Below, piece by piece: positions 34,842 through 43,246 of a DNA stretch of 64,000 nt. The notes under the pieces are model-generated. The model searched no databases, had not been told where the DNA came from, and was given only the letters and a program-made list of their open reading frames with translations. This stretch comes from Chloroflexota bacterium (GTDB lineage: Bacteria > Chloroflexota > Anaerolineae > UBA1429). The DNA lies in NCBI GenBank assembly GCA_012729455.1, contig JAAYDC010000011.1, forward strand, positions 1 to 64,000, written 5' to 3'. The translations under genes and the position numbers were made by a program. The first letter of the stretch is position 1. Each line of letters opens with the position of its first letter.

Positions 34842-36002
34842 ATGACTGACAACAATACCCACCTGTTTATCAATGCAACCATCCACACTGCCAGCGGTAT
34901 TTGGCCAAACAGCTGGCTGCTGGTACAAGCTGGGCGCATCGTCGCTATCGGAACGGATGCCGCGCCTACCGTCGGCGCCCCTGTCACCGATCTGGCCGGG
35001 GAGTACCTGATCCCGGGCCTGATCGATATGCACGTGCATGGCGCCCTCGGGCACGACACCATGCGTGTCTCAGCGGATGGCCTGGGCGAGATGGCGCGCT
35101 TTTTCGCGCGCCACGGGGTGACCAGCTTTCTGGCGAGCACGATCACGGCGTCTGGCGACGAGATCGAGGCCGCTTTGGGCGCTGTCGAACAGGCCATGCG
35201 GCAGCCCAATGGCGGGGCCAACCTGCTGGGAGCGCACCTCGAGGGCCCCTACATCGAAGAGGGCCGCCGCGGGGCGCACGACGCTGCCCAGGTGCGTCTA
35301 GCACAGCCGGCCGAATATCTCGCCTACCTCGATTCGGGGCTCATCAAAATGGTCACGGTAGCGCCCGATTTTTCCGAAAACCTGACCTTTATCCGTGCGG
35401 CTGCCGAGCGCGGCATCATCGCCGCCATCGGTCACGGGCAAGCCACCTATCAGCAGGCGCGCGAGGCCGTCAACCTGGGTGCCACCCAGGTGACGCACTG
35501 CTTCAACGCCATGAATCCACTGCATCATCGCCAGCCAGGGCTGCTCGGGGCAGCCCTGGCCCTGCCGGCCCTCACCTGCGAGTTGATTGCCGACCTGGTA
35601 CATCTGGATGCCGTTGTGCTGCGCCTGGCGTATGCCGCCAAGGGCGCTGACCGCATCGTCCTGGTGACGGATGCCGTCAGCGGTACCGGCCTGGCGGATG
35701 GCGACTATGACCTGTGGGGCACGCGCATCAGTGTGCGCCAGGGTGAGGCACGCACCGCCTCAGGGGCGCTGGCGGGCTCTACGTTGACCCTCGAATATGG
35801 CATGCAGCGCATGATGCAAGCGTGCGACATCACCCTAGAGCAGGTTCTGCCGATGGTCACGCTCAACCCCGCTCGGCAACTCGGTCTGACGCACAAGGGG
35901 CGCATTGCCGTGGGATGCGATGCCGACCTGGCCGTCTGGGATGGCAACCAGATTACCCTCACCATGGTGGGTGGGAAGATCGTCTATGACCGATCTGCCT
36001 GA
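34842..36002 (+). CDS. nagA: N-acetylglucosamine-6-phosphate deacetylase
   Basis: 386 residues starting MTDNNTHLFINATIHTASG. IPGLIDMHVHGALGHDT carries the first metal histidines, GAHLEGPYIEEGRRGAHDA the metal Glu, IAAIGHGQATYQQA and THCFNAMNPLHHRQPG further ligands, and VTDAVSGTGL the catalytic Asp. It removes the acetyl group of GlcNAc-6-P in amino-sugar catabolism. No nagB is adjacent. ATG 34842 is chosen over the upstream open frame on family length. The double-cupin gene follows 6 bp downstream. Confidence 0.92.
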   Translation: MTDNNTHLFINATIHTASGIWPNSWLLVQAGRIVAIGTDAAPTVGAPVTDLAGEYLIPGLIDMHVHGALGHDTMRVSADGLGEMARFFARHGVTSFLASTITASGDEIEAALGAVEQAMRQPNGGANLLGAHLEGPYIEEGRRGAHDAAQVRLAQPAEYLAYLDSGLIKMVTVAPDFSENLTFIRAAAERGIIAAIGHGQATYQQAREAVNLGATQVTHCFNAMNPLHHRQPGLLGAALALPALTCELIADLVHLDAVVLRLAYAAKGADRIVLVTDAVSGTGLADGDYDLWGTRISVRQGEARTASGALAGSTLTLEYGMQRMMQACDITLEQVLPMVTLNPARQLGLTHKGRIAVGCDADLAVWDGNQITLTMVGGKIVYDRSA

Positions 36003-36008
36003 GAGCCA

Positions 36009-36701
36009 ATGATCTACCAGGTATATGACCTCGCCGCCATGGGCAGCTCCGACGCTGACGCGCTGGCGGTGCGTCAGCTCGGTACGATTGACCACTTTGC
36101 TCTGACTTGGATGTCGATGCGCGGCGAAATAATGTCGCATAAGCACCCTCTGCACGACGAGCTGTTGTTGCTCATCAGCGGGCAAGTCACGCTCTCCACC
36201 GCCGGGCAAGAACTGGCGCTCGCCCAACAGGATGTCGTCTATATCCCGCAGGGGTTGGGGCACCAGGTGATCGCACCAGAGGGCGGCTCTATGCTGGTGA
36301 TGGCGGTGCAGGGCAACCCCGAGCGCCGCAATGGGCATGGCGGTGCCAACCCCAGCCAGCGTGTGGTGGTGCGCCGACCGCGCGAGGAGCTGGTGCGCGC
36401 GACAGGGTATCCCTTTTTCTCTATAACGGTTGCCCAGGCGGATGACATGGTGATGCGCGCCGGCTGGTGGCAGGGGGTCGTCAACTGGCACCGTCACGGC
36501 GAGCACGATGAGCTGCTGCTGGTACTGGATGGTCAGGTAGAGGTGGGTACCGAAGCCGGGCCGATTCAGCTAATGCCCAACATGGCTACCATCGTGCCGC
36601 GCAAGCGCGTGCATAACCTGATTGCGCGCCGGCAATCATTGTTGCTGGCACTGATCAATAATGCCGTCCCTGCCAGCGCCCAGATGGGGCGCGAAGGCTA
36701 G
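36009..36701 (+). CDS. Double-cupin (bicupin) protein
   Basis: 230 residues with two cupin barrels. The first has SHKHPLHDELLLLISGQVTL and VYIPQGLGHQVI. The second has NWHRHGEHDELLLVLDGQVEVG and TIVPRKRVHNLIA. Each keeps the paired histidines and Glu of a metal site. Function unknown; it may be a sugar isomerase-like enzyme or regulator. It is almost certainly co-transcribed with nagA. Its stop overlaps that of the convergent kinase gene in CTAG. Confidence 0.8.
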   Translation: MIYQVYDLAAMGSSDADALAVRQLGTIDHFALTWMSMRGEIMSHKHPLHDELLLLISGQVTLSTAGQELALAQQDVVYIPQGLGHQVIAPEGGSMLVMAVQGNPERRNGHGGANPSQRVVVRRPREELVRATGYPFFSITVAQADDMVMRAGWWQGVVNWHRHGEHDELLLVLDGQVEVGTEAGPIQLMPNMATIVPRKRVHNLIARRQSLLLALINNAVPASAQMGREG

Positions 36702-38410
36702 CTCTGGCTCTTTGGCAGGCTCAGGGCGAAATCCTCAAATATCGACCCGCCAATAAACTCGCGTAGGAGCGAGGTGCGCGGCACCAGGTCGCTTGCCAAT
36801 GGCTGTACCCAACGCAGGATACCCAACAACCTATCGACCGCGCTGATGGAGGGTGAATCGGGCGGCAATGCCTCCAGGAGCGGTAGCGCCAGCGGCTTTA
36901 GCACTGCCAGTTCATAGACCAGCGCGGTATTGAGCATGGCGTCGGCATTTTCCTGGTAGGGGAAGATGTGCTGTTCTTCGCCGCGGCGCACGCTTTCCCA
37001 GCGCTGCAGGGTGGCCTCAGCCGGGTAGCCGCGGAACTGGGCATCGCGCACCATACGCCGCAGCAGGCGCGAATCGGCCGTGGAGACCCGGTTGTGGTCG
37101 TCGATATTGAGCTGCGTCAGCGCTGAGACGTATATCTTGAACGTCTGCGCCTGGATATCCTCCGCCAATAAGCCCGGATTGAGCCCGTGGATGCCCTCGA
37201 TGACCAGCACAGCATCGCGCGGCAGCGTTACCGTCTCGCCAGCCAGTCCCTGGCCACGGATAAAGTCATAGCGGCGCAACTCGACCGCCTCGCCGGCCAA
37301 CAGCTTGCGCACTTGATCGTTAAAGATCTCGGAATTGACGGCTTCAAACGCCTCATAGTCACGCTCTCCGTCTGCATCCAGAGGGGTGTCGTCGCGATCG
37401 ACAAAATAGTCATCCAGCCCCAATGGGAAGGGCTGCAGGCCGTTCACGCGCAGCTGGATCGAGAGGCGCCGCGCAAAGGTAGTTTTGCCGGAAGAGGATG
37501 GCCCGGCGACCAGCACGATGCGCGCCTGACGCCTGGCAAGGATCTCGTCAGCGATCTGTGAGATCGATTTCTCATGCAGGGCCTCGGATACCAGGATGAT
37601 CTCGCGCGCCAAGCCCTTGTTGATCGCCTTGTTCAGCGAGGTGATATCCTGCAGGCCGAGGATATCCAGCCACTCGCCATAACTGCGAAACACGCGCATG
37701 ATCTTGTTGCGTTCATAGCGCGGCGGCAGCTCGGTCGGGCGGTGCGGCATGGGCAGATAGAGGATAAATCCCTGATGACTGGGGTGCAGGCTGAACCAGT
37801 GCAGCCCGCCAGTACGGGCTGCCAGGGTGCCGTGCATCAGGTCGGAGACGCTGCGCAGCGTCACGACCATGACATTGGCGGTGCTGTCGTTGCTCAGGAG
37901 GGCTACCTTGTCGAGCCAGCCCTGGGCTTCAAAGAGGGTGAGGGCTTTGTCGCGCGCTAGCCGGCGGCGGGCGATGGGCTCATCCGCCGCGACGATCTCG
38001 CGCATACGCGCTTCGATGGCTTCCAGCTCGCTCTGGGTAAAGTTCGGCCGCCCTTCGACCATGCAGAAAAAACCGCCATAGGGCACCGAATGGTCGATAC
38101 GCAGGCGATATTCTGGATAGAGCTCCTGCACTGCTACGATCAATACCAGGCAGACCGTGTGCTGATAGATGCGCATGCCCTCCGGGTCGATCATATCGAG
38201 GGGCTCGAGGGTGCTGCTCTCCTCTGGCACCGTATCGAGTGCCACCGTGCGATGGTTGAGCAGGGCGCCCATCAGCTGCTGAGAAGGCTGAATCCCGTTG
38301 GCAGCCAGGATCTCGGCGATGCTAGCGCCGCGTTTAAAGGCAATGCGCGTACCATCCGGCAGGGTCAGGTACAGCCTGTCTGTGCAGCGAGAGGACTCAT
38401 TTTTGGCCAT
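36698..38410 (-). CDS. TGS-domain nucleoside (uridine-like) kinase
   Basis: 570 residues. An N-terminal TGS-like domain (YLTLPDGTRIAFKRGASIAEILA) and an HxxxH-type threonyl-tRNA-synthetase-like second domain (IDHSVPYGGFFCMVEGRP) lead to a P-loop kinase module with Walker A VAGPSSSGKTTFARRL (about residue 305), GLDDYFVDRDDTPLDADGERD and VLVIEGIHGLNPGL. This is the uridine kinase/phosphoribulokinase family arranged as in the Udk-like proteins with TGS found in many anaerobes. The exact substrate is unknown. ATG 38410 overlaps the end of the aldolase gene by 14 bp. Confidence 0.82.
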   Translation of the reverse strand: MAKNESSRCTDRLYLTLPDGTRIAFKRGASIAEILAANGIQPSQQLMGALLNHRTVALDTVPEESSTLEPLDMIDPEGMRIYQHTVCLVLIVAVQELYPEYRLRIDHSVPYGGFFCMVEGRPNFTQSELEAIEARMREIVAADEPIARRRLARDKALTLFEAQGWLDKVALLSNDSTANVMVVTLRSVSDLMHGTLAARTGGLHWFSLHPSHQGFILYLPMPHRPTELPPRYERNKIMRVFRSYGEWLDILGLQDITSLNKAINKGLAREIILVSEALHEKSISQIADEILARRQARIVLVAGPSSSGKTTFARRLSIQLRVNGLQPFPLGLDDYFVDRDDTPLDADGERDYEAFEAVNSEIFNDQVRKLLAGEAVELRRYDFIRGQGLAGETVTLPRDAVLVIEGIHGLNPGLLAEDIQAQTFKIYVSALTQLNIDDHNRVSTADSRLLRRMVRDAQFRGYPAEATLQRWESVRRGEEQHIFPYQENADAMLNTALVYELAVLKPLALPLLEALPPDSPSISAVDRLLGILRWVQPLASDLVPRTSLLREFIGGSIFEDFALSLPKSQS

Positions 38411-39041
38411 AGTGCTCCCGGTAACGGCGATGTCCGCGGGCCGCCTCTTCTGGCGGGATCTCGAACGGTTCGCCGAGCTGCAGGGCATAGTAAACGGTGC
38501 GGGCGACATCTTCGGTCATTACCGCGGCTTTGACGGCCGACATCACATCGGGACCGATGGTGAACACGCCGTGATTCTGCATCAGGATGGCTGGCGAGCT
38601 GCCGATCGAGCGCAGTACTTCTTGGCCGATGGCCTCTTCGCCGATGGGGGCATAGGCGCCCACCGGGATCGCTTGGCCGAACTCGTCAGCGATAGCGGTG
38701 AGGTAAACGGGGATGGGTTTGCCCACCGCAGCAAAGGCGGTCGCAAAGGTCGAATGGGTGTGGGTGATGCCCATGACATCGGGCCGACCGCGGTATATCA
38801 CCAGATGGGTGGGCGCATCCACCGAGGGGGCCAGGTCACCTTCCAGCTTGTGGCCGTCGAGGTCGAGCACCACCATTTTGTCGGGCGTCAGGTCACTGTA
38901 GCGCACCCCGCTGGGTTTGATCACTACCAGGCCGCTGTGCGGGTCGCGAGCGGACACATTACCGCTCGTCCAGGTAACGAGCCCTGAAGCTGGCAGCAGT
39001 ATGTTGCCCTCATAGACCTTGATCTTGAGCTCTTCCAGCAT
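38397..39041 (-). CDS. Class II aldolase/L-ribulose-5-phosphate 4-epimerase family
   Basis: 214 residues starting MLEELKIKVYEGNILLPASG. TWTSGNVSARDPHSGLVVIKPSG, the metal histidines in GITHTHSTFATAFAAVG, and LMQNHGVFTIGPDVMSAVKA (third His) are typical of AraD rather than FucA. It should epimerise L-ribulose-5-phosphate or cleave a related ketose phosphate with divalent zinc. GAGG precedes ATG 39041 and a promoter lies just upstream. It is the first gene of a two-gene unit with the kinase. Confidence 0.88.
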   Translation of the reverse strand: MLEELKIKVYEGNILLPASGLVTWTSGNVSARDPHSGLVVIKPSGVRYSDLTPDKMVVLDLDGHKLEGDLAPSVDAPTHLVIYRGRPDVMGITHTHSTFATAFAAVGKPIPVYLTAIADEFGQAIPVGAYAPIGEEAIGQEVLRSIGSSPAILMQNHGVFTIGPDVMSAVKAAVMTEDVARTVYYALQLGEPFEIPPEEAARGHRRYREHYGQK

Positions 39042-39058
39042 TGCACACCTCACCAACC

Positions 39059-39086
39059 ATTATTGGGTGCCACGCGTGTGTGTCAA
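39059..39086 (-). promoter_or_regulatory. Promoter of the aldolase/kinase unit
   Basis: Minus strand TTGACA (39086-39081), a 16-bp spacer and AATAAT (39064-39059). Confidence 0.6.
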
Positions 39087-39154
39087 CTCTTGCTCTCGCT
39101 TGGCGCTCTGCGATTTGGCACTAAGATAAGTGTTACTCGATTAAGGAGCATCAT

Positions 39155-39996
39155 ATGCGCCTACTGGAAGGTATTATCGTCCCAATCGTCATCCCCTTCA
39201 ACCAGGGCAGTGCGCTTGACCTCGCCGCTCTGCGCCATCTTGCCAGCCATCTGGTGGATATGGGCGTGCAAGGCATCTTTCCGTGCGGTAGCCAGGGCGA
39301 GTTTCATGTCATGTCGCTGGACGAGCGAAAACGCGTGCTTGAAGCCGTGATCGACGAGGTGGCGGCGCGGGTGCCCGTTGTGGCACATACCGGTGCCATC
39401 ACTACCGCAGATGCGATCGACCTGACCAAACATGCCGCGGCTGCCGGCGCCGAGGCGGTGGCAGTGATCGCACCATATTATATAAAGCCCAGCAACGAAG
39501 AACTCTACCGCCATTTCATGGCCGTTGCCGAGTGCACCGACTTGCAGATCCTGGCCTAAAACAACCCCGATCGCTCGGGCTATGGCATGCCGGCGGCGGT
39601 AGTAGGACGCCTGGCTGTGCAGGGCGCGCTGATTGGCATGAAGGATTCGAGCGGCGACCTGGGACAGACGATCGCCTACCAGGAAGCCTGCCCGGAGGGA
39701 TTCCGTACCTTTATGGGGCGCGACACCCTGATTTATGCGTGGCGCCTGAGCTGGCTGTGGGTATCTTTGATGCCATGCGCCGCGACGATCCGGAGGCGGC
39801 GCGCGCCCTGCAGAAGTGGCTTACTCCGCTGCGCAATGCCTTTACCTTGGGCACATTTCTTCAGGTCATCAAAGAGGCGCTGGCGCTGGCAGGCTACCCG
39901 GTGGGCGACGCGCGTGCACCGGTGCTGCCGCTTGAGGCGGCTGCGCATGCCGAACTGCGCGGCATCCTGGGCAGGATGGGCAAGCTGGCGAGTTAG
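39155..39996 (+). pseudogene. DapA-like (DHDPS/NAL family) pseudogene
   Basis: The frame starts MRLLEGIIVPIVIPFNQGSA at 39155 and carries GIFPCGSQGEFHVMS and PVVAHTGAITTADA. It meets an in-frame TAA at 39557-39559 where the family has the Schiff-base-region tyrosine (AYNNP; one base change TAC to TAA). The same frame resumes NNPDRSGYG...GALIGMKDSSGDL (catalytic Lys) up to GRDTLIYA near 39738. There the sequence jumps to another frame, VAPELAVGIFDAM, which ends ...RGILGRMGKLAS at 39996. About 15 residues, the segment before the NVAP helix, are missing, consistent with a deletion. Two independent lesions argue for a real pseudogene of an aldolase of the dihydrodipicolinate synthase family. Confidence 0.85.
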
Positions 39997-40790
39997 TAGA
40001 GCAGCTCTTCTTCGAGGAGCGAACGCAGGCGGATCACCAGAAAGACAGAGACGACCGCAAAGAGAAAGTTAACCGTCTCGGCTACCACAAAACCGTACAG
40101 GCGCGCCAAACCCGGTACCGCTACGGCAATCACCAGGTGGTAGATGACCGCAAAGACGAACCAGCGCTTGCGGTGCGCAATGTGCGACATCATCACCAAC
40201 AACGACCAGGCTAGCTGGTGCCCAACCATCAGGACGCGTTCGAGCGCCACCACTGCTGGGCGCGCCCACGAGGTGTTCATGATCTCGACCATGTTTTCGT
40301 TAAAGAGCGCTACCTGCGAAGGGTCGAGCGACTGGATCAGCATTCCCTGGCTGATTAACCCGTGCACCAGATAGACAATGAAATAGATCAGGGTGATGCC
40401 GGCAAAAAGCAGCATCGATTCCATGCTGGCATAGCCCAGACCATACATGACGCCGTTTTCCCAGGTCAGCCCAAGTTTATTACGGGGAAATAGATACTTG
40501 TAACCCAGCCAGCGGGCACCTTCCGTCCACAGGCTGGTGGCCAGGGCCATCACGACAAGCCAAAAAAAGGCACCAATGTGGCTGGTGATCTGGTTGCCGA
40601 CGACGCCATCGAGGAAAAAGTTGATAGGCAGCCAGGTGAAAATCTGTGAGACTGCAAAGACGATCAACCCATAGCCAAAGACTTTCCAGCGCGCGCGCGA
40701 ATGGTTGCGAAAGTAAAGCGTCAACGCCAAAGGAAAGCTGACCTGTACGAGGATCGCCGCGATATACGCGAGGATGGTTGTAGTTCTCAT
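39993..40790 (-). CDS. YhfC family membrane protein
   Basis: 265 residues with seven or eight hydrophobic segments. TEGARWLGYKYLFP and YGLGYASMESMLLFAG, then ERVLMVGHQLAWSLLVMM, are the conserved core of the YhfC (putative intramembrane metalloprotease/CPBP-related) family, in which Glu/His residues sit within membrane helices. Function unknown. ATG 40790 (MRTTTILAYIAAIL) is preferred on hydrophobicity; the open frame starts 26 codons earlier with no membrane character. The stop overlaps that of the dapA-like pseudogene in TTAG. Confidence 0.75.
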   Translation of the reverse strand: MRTTTILAYIAAILVQVSFPLALTLYFRNHSRARWKVFGYGLIVFAVSQIFTWLPINFFLDGVVGNQITSHIGAFFWLVVMALATSLWTEGARWLGYKYLFPRNKLGLTWENGVMYGLGYASMESMLLFAGITLIYFIVYLVHGLISQGMLIQSLDPSQVALFNENMVEIMNTSWARPAVVALERVLMVGHQLAWSLLVMMSHIAHRKRWFVFAVIYHLVIAVAVPGLARLYGFVVAETVNFLFAVVSVFLVIRLRSLLEEELLY

Positions 40791-40890
40791 TTCCGCGTGA
40801 TTCTGATTTCCGTTTCTCGGCGCCAGGATTATACTCAGGAGCATAGCGGGTTGGCAAACACGATGCATCCGGCATCCAGAGGTTGAACAA

Positions 40891-41046
40891 GTGAACGACG
40901 GAACCCGTCGGATTTTCTGGCTCGATATACTACTGGTGCTGCTGATGGCGGCTCTGGCGATTACTGGTCAGTGGGATTGGGTGCTGGCGGCGTTGATCGG
41001 CACGTTGATGCTCAACATCATTATGCTGTTGCGTCTGCGAAAGTAG
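40891..41046 (+). CDS. Small membrane protein (51 aa)
   Basis: VNDGTRRIFWLDILLVLLMA... ends MLLRLRK after 51 codons. It has two short hydrophobic spans (LDILLVLLMAALAITG and VLAALIGTLMLNIIMLL) separated by QWDW, so a hairpin membrane protein is likely. GTG 40891 has AGAGG 8 bases upstream. It lies 39 bp before rel, on the same strand, and reads divergently from the YhfC gene. Function unknown. Confidence 0.55.
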   Translation: MNDGTRRIFWLDILLVLLMAALAITGQWDWVLAALIGTLMLNIIMLLRLRK

Positions 41047-41051
41047 ACAGG

Positions 41052-41080
41052 TTGGATATTTGCCGAATCGCCCTTATACT
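41052..41080 (+). promoter_or_regulatory. Promoter of rel, probably leaderless
   Basis: TTGGAT (41052-41057), a 17-bp spacer and TATACT (41075-41080). Only 5 bp separate the -10 box from ATG 41086, so transcription should start at or near the A of the start codon. No ribosome site is present. Confidence 0.6.
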
Positions 41081-41085
41081 GAGCT

Positions 41086-43245
41086 ATGGCAACTGTAACC
41101 ACATCAACTGACAGGCAGGAATTCCTCACCCAGGTCGCCGATCTCTACCCCGAATCGGTTGAACTGGTTGAACGCGTCCTGGACTATGCCGACACCGCGC
41201 ATGCTGCCCAGGTACGCTCTTCGGGCGAGCCCTATATCCTGCACCCCATTGAAGTAGCCAAGATCCTGGCGGATCTGCACATGGATGTGCCTACCATCAT
41301 CGCAGGCTTGCTGCACGATACCATCGAGGATACCGCCGTCACCCTGGATGACCTCAAACTCGAATTTGGCCCGGTGGTGGCTAAACTAGTCGATGGCGTC
41401 AGCAAGCTGCAGCATGTCAGGGCCAAGAGCGGTTCCGAGGGCCGCGCGCTATCCGAGCAGCAAGCCGAAAACATGCGCAAGATGTTCCTGGCAATGGTGG
41501 ATGATATCCGCGTGATCATCATCAAGCTGGCTGACCGGCTGCACAACATGCGCACCCTGCAGTATTTGTCTGAAGAACGCCAGCAGCGCATCGCGCGTGA
41601 GACACTCGAGATCTTTGCCCCGCTTGCGAGCCGTCTGGGCATCTGGCAACTAAAGTGGCAGCTCGAGGATCTGGCGTTTCGTTACTTGGATACCGAGACC
41701 TACCATCGTATCGCCCAGCTGGTGGCCGAGCGGCGCGGTGAGCGCGCGGCTTATCTGGAGCAGGTCATCGAGCAGCTGCGCCAACGTCTGGCGGCTGAGG
41801 GCATCACCGCGCACATTACCGGCCGGCCCAAGCACCTGTATTCCATCTATGCCAAGATGGAAGAAAAGAACCGCGACTTTGACCAGATCTATGATGTGCG
41901 CGGGGTGCGCATCATTGTTGATTCGATACCGACCTGCTACCACGTGCTGGGCATCGTGCACAGCATGTGGCGGCCGATCCCTGGCGAGATTGACGACTAT
42001 ATCGCCTCGCCCAAGAACAACTTTTATCAGTCGCTGCACACCGCCGTGGTGGCCTACCAGGGTAAGCCGCTGGAGGTGCAGATCCGTACCCAGGAGATGC
42101 ACCAGGTGGCCGAATATGGCATCGCCGCTCACTGGCGCTACAAAGAGGGGTGGCTGCGCAAGGATGAAGCGCTCGATTCCAAGATCGAGTGGCTGCGCAC
42201 CTCGACCGACTGGCGCGATGAAGTGGACGACGCCTCGCAGTTTGTGGCCGGCATGCGCACCGATGTGTTTGCAGAAAGGGTGTTTGTGTTTACGCCCAAA
42301 GGCGATATTGTCGACCTGCCTCAGGGGGCCACACCGGTCGATTTCGCCTATACGATCCACTCTGAAATTGGGCATCGCTGCCGCGGCGCCAAAGTCGATG
42401 GCCGTCTGGTGGCGCTGGATTACCAGCTGCACAGTGGCGAACAGGTCGATATCCTTACCGCCAAGCAGGGCGGTCCCAGCCGTGACTGGCTCAACCCACA
42501 CCTCAACTATGTGGCTACCCAAAAGGCGCGGCAAAAGATCCGTCAGTGGTTCCGCCACGAACAGCGCGACGAGAACATTGCCGAAGGGCGCGCTATCCTC
42601 GACCGCGAACTGCGCCGCCTGGGCTTTGACCACGAGTCGTACGAGGATATTGGCAACCTGTTTAGGTTCAGCCGGGTTGAGGACTTTATGGCCGAGGTGG
42701 GCTTTGGCAGTATTACGCCTGCCCAGATCGCGGCCAAGATCGACGAATCGGCCGGCGATAAAAGCGACGCCTTAAAGATCAAGGCCATCCCGGAAAGCCC
42801 CGTCTCAGAAGTGACGGTGGCCGGCGTGGGTGATCTGTATACCCGCATGGGCAACTGCTGCAACCCTGTCCCGGGTGATCTGATCGTGGGTTATATCACG
42901 CGCGGCAAAGGCATTACCGTGCATCGCGGGGATTGTCCCAACATTATCAACATGCGTGATACCGAGCGGCTGATCCCGCTCTCTTGGGGCAAGACGGCGC
43001 AGGCATATCCGGTGATGGTGCGCATCGAGGCCTTTGACCGTAGCGGCCTGCTGCGCGACATTACCTCGGTTATGGCAGACCTGGGGATCAACATGAGCTC
43101 GGCCAGTGTTGTCACTAATGCTGACCATACCGCTACGATCATTGCCACGGTTGGAATCCGCAGCGTGACGCAGCTTTCGGAGCTGTTCACCAAGCTCTTG
43201 AACGTGCGCGACGTGATCGAAGCCCGCCGCGAGGGCACCAACTAA
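41086..43245 (+). CDS. rel: Bifunctional (p)ppGpp synthetase/hydrolase (Rel)
   Basis: 719 residues, full length. The HD hydrolase domain has HAAQVRSSGEPYILHPIEVA and LLHDTIEDTAV (about residue 76), plus KLADRLHNMRTL. The synthetase domain has YDVRGVRIIVDSIPTCYHVLG and DDYIASPKNNFYQSLHTAVV. A TGS domain (VFTPKGDIVDLPQGATPVDFAY), a zinc-finger-like region (MGNCCNPVPGD) and a C-terminal ACT domain (MVRIEAFDRSGLLRDITSVM) follow. Both catalytic domains look intact. It makes and degrades the stringent-response alarmone. Confidence 0.96.
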   Translation: MATVTTSTDRQEFLTQVADLYPESVELVERVLDYADTAHAAQVRSSGEPYILHPIEVAKILADLHMDVPTIIAGLLHDTIEDTAVTLDDLKLEFGPVVAKLVDGVSKLQHVRAKSGSEGRALSEQQAENMRKMFLAMVDDIRVIIIKLADRLHNMRTLQYLSEERQQRIARETLEIFAPLASRLGIWQLKWQLEDLAFRYLDTETYHRIAQLVAERRGERAAYLEQVIEQLRQRLAAEGITAHITGRPKHLYSIYAKMEEKNRDFDQIYDVRGVRIIVDSIPTCYHVLGIVHSMWRPIPGEIDDYIASPKNNFYQSLHTAVVAYQGKPLEVQIRTQEMHQVAEYGIAAHWRYKEGWLRKDEALDSKIEWLRTSTDWRDEVDDASQFVAGMRTDVFAERVFVFTPKGDIVDLPQGATPVDFAYTIHSEIGHRCRGAKVDGRLVALDYQLHSGEQVDILTAKQGGPSRDWLNPHLNYVATQKARQKIRQWFRHEQRDENIAEGRAILDRELRRLGFDHESYEDIGNLFRFSRVEDFMAEVGFGSITPAQIAAKIDESAGDKSDALKIKAIPESPVSEVTVAGVGDLYTRMGNCCNPVPGDLIVGYITRGKGITVHRGDCPNIINMRDTERLIPLSWGKTAQAYPVMVRIEAFDRSGLLRDITSVMADLGINMSSASVVTNADHTATIIATVGIRSVTQLSELFTKLLNVRDVIEARREGTN

Positions 43246-43246
43246 G

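Noticed and set aside
34487-35221. Minus-strand frame of 244 codons extending antisense into nagA
   Set aside because: Most of it overlaps the conserved nagA. Only the last 58 codons have an independent start with a ribosome site, and these are listed with low confidence.
41650-42633. Long minus-strand open frame (327 codons) inside rel
   Set aside because: Antisense shadow of a fully conserved Rel protein.
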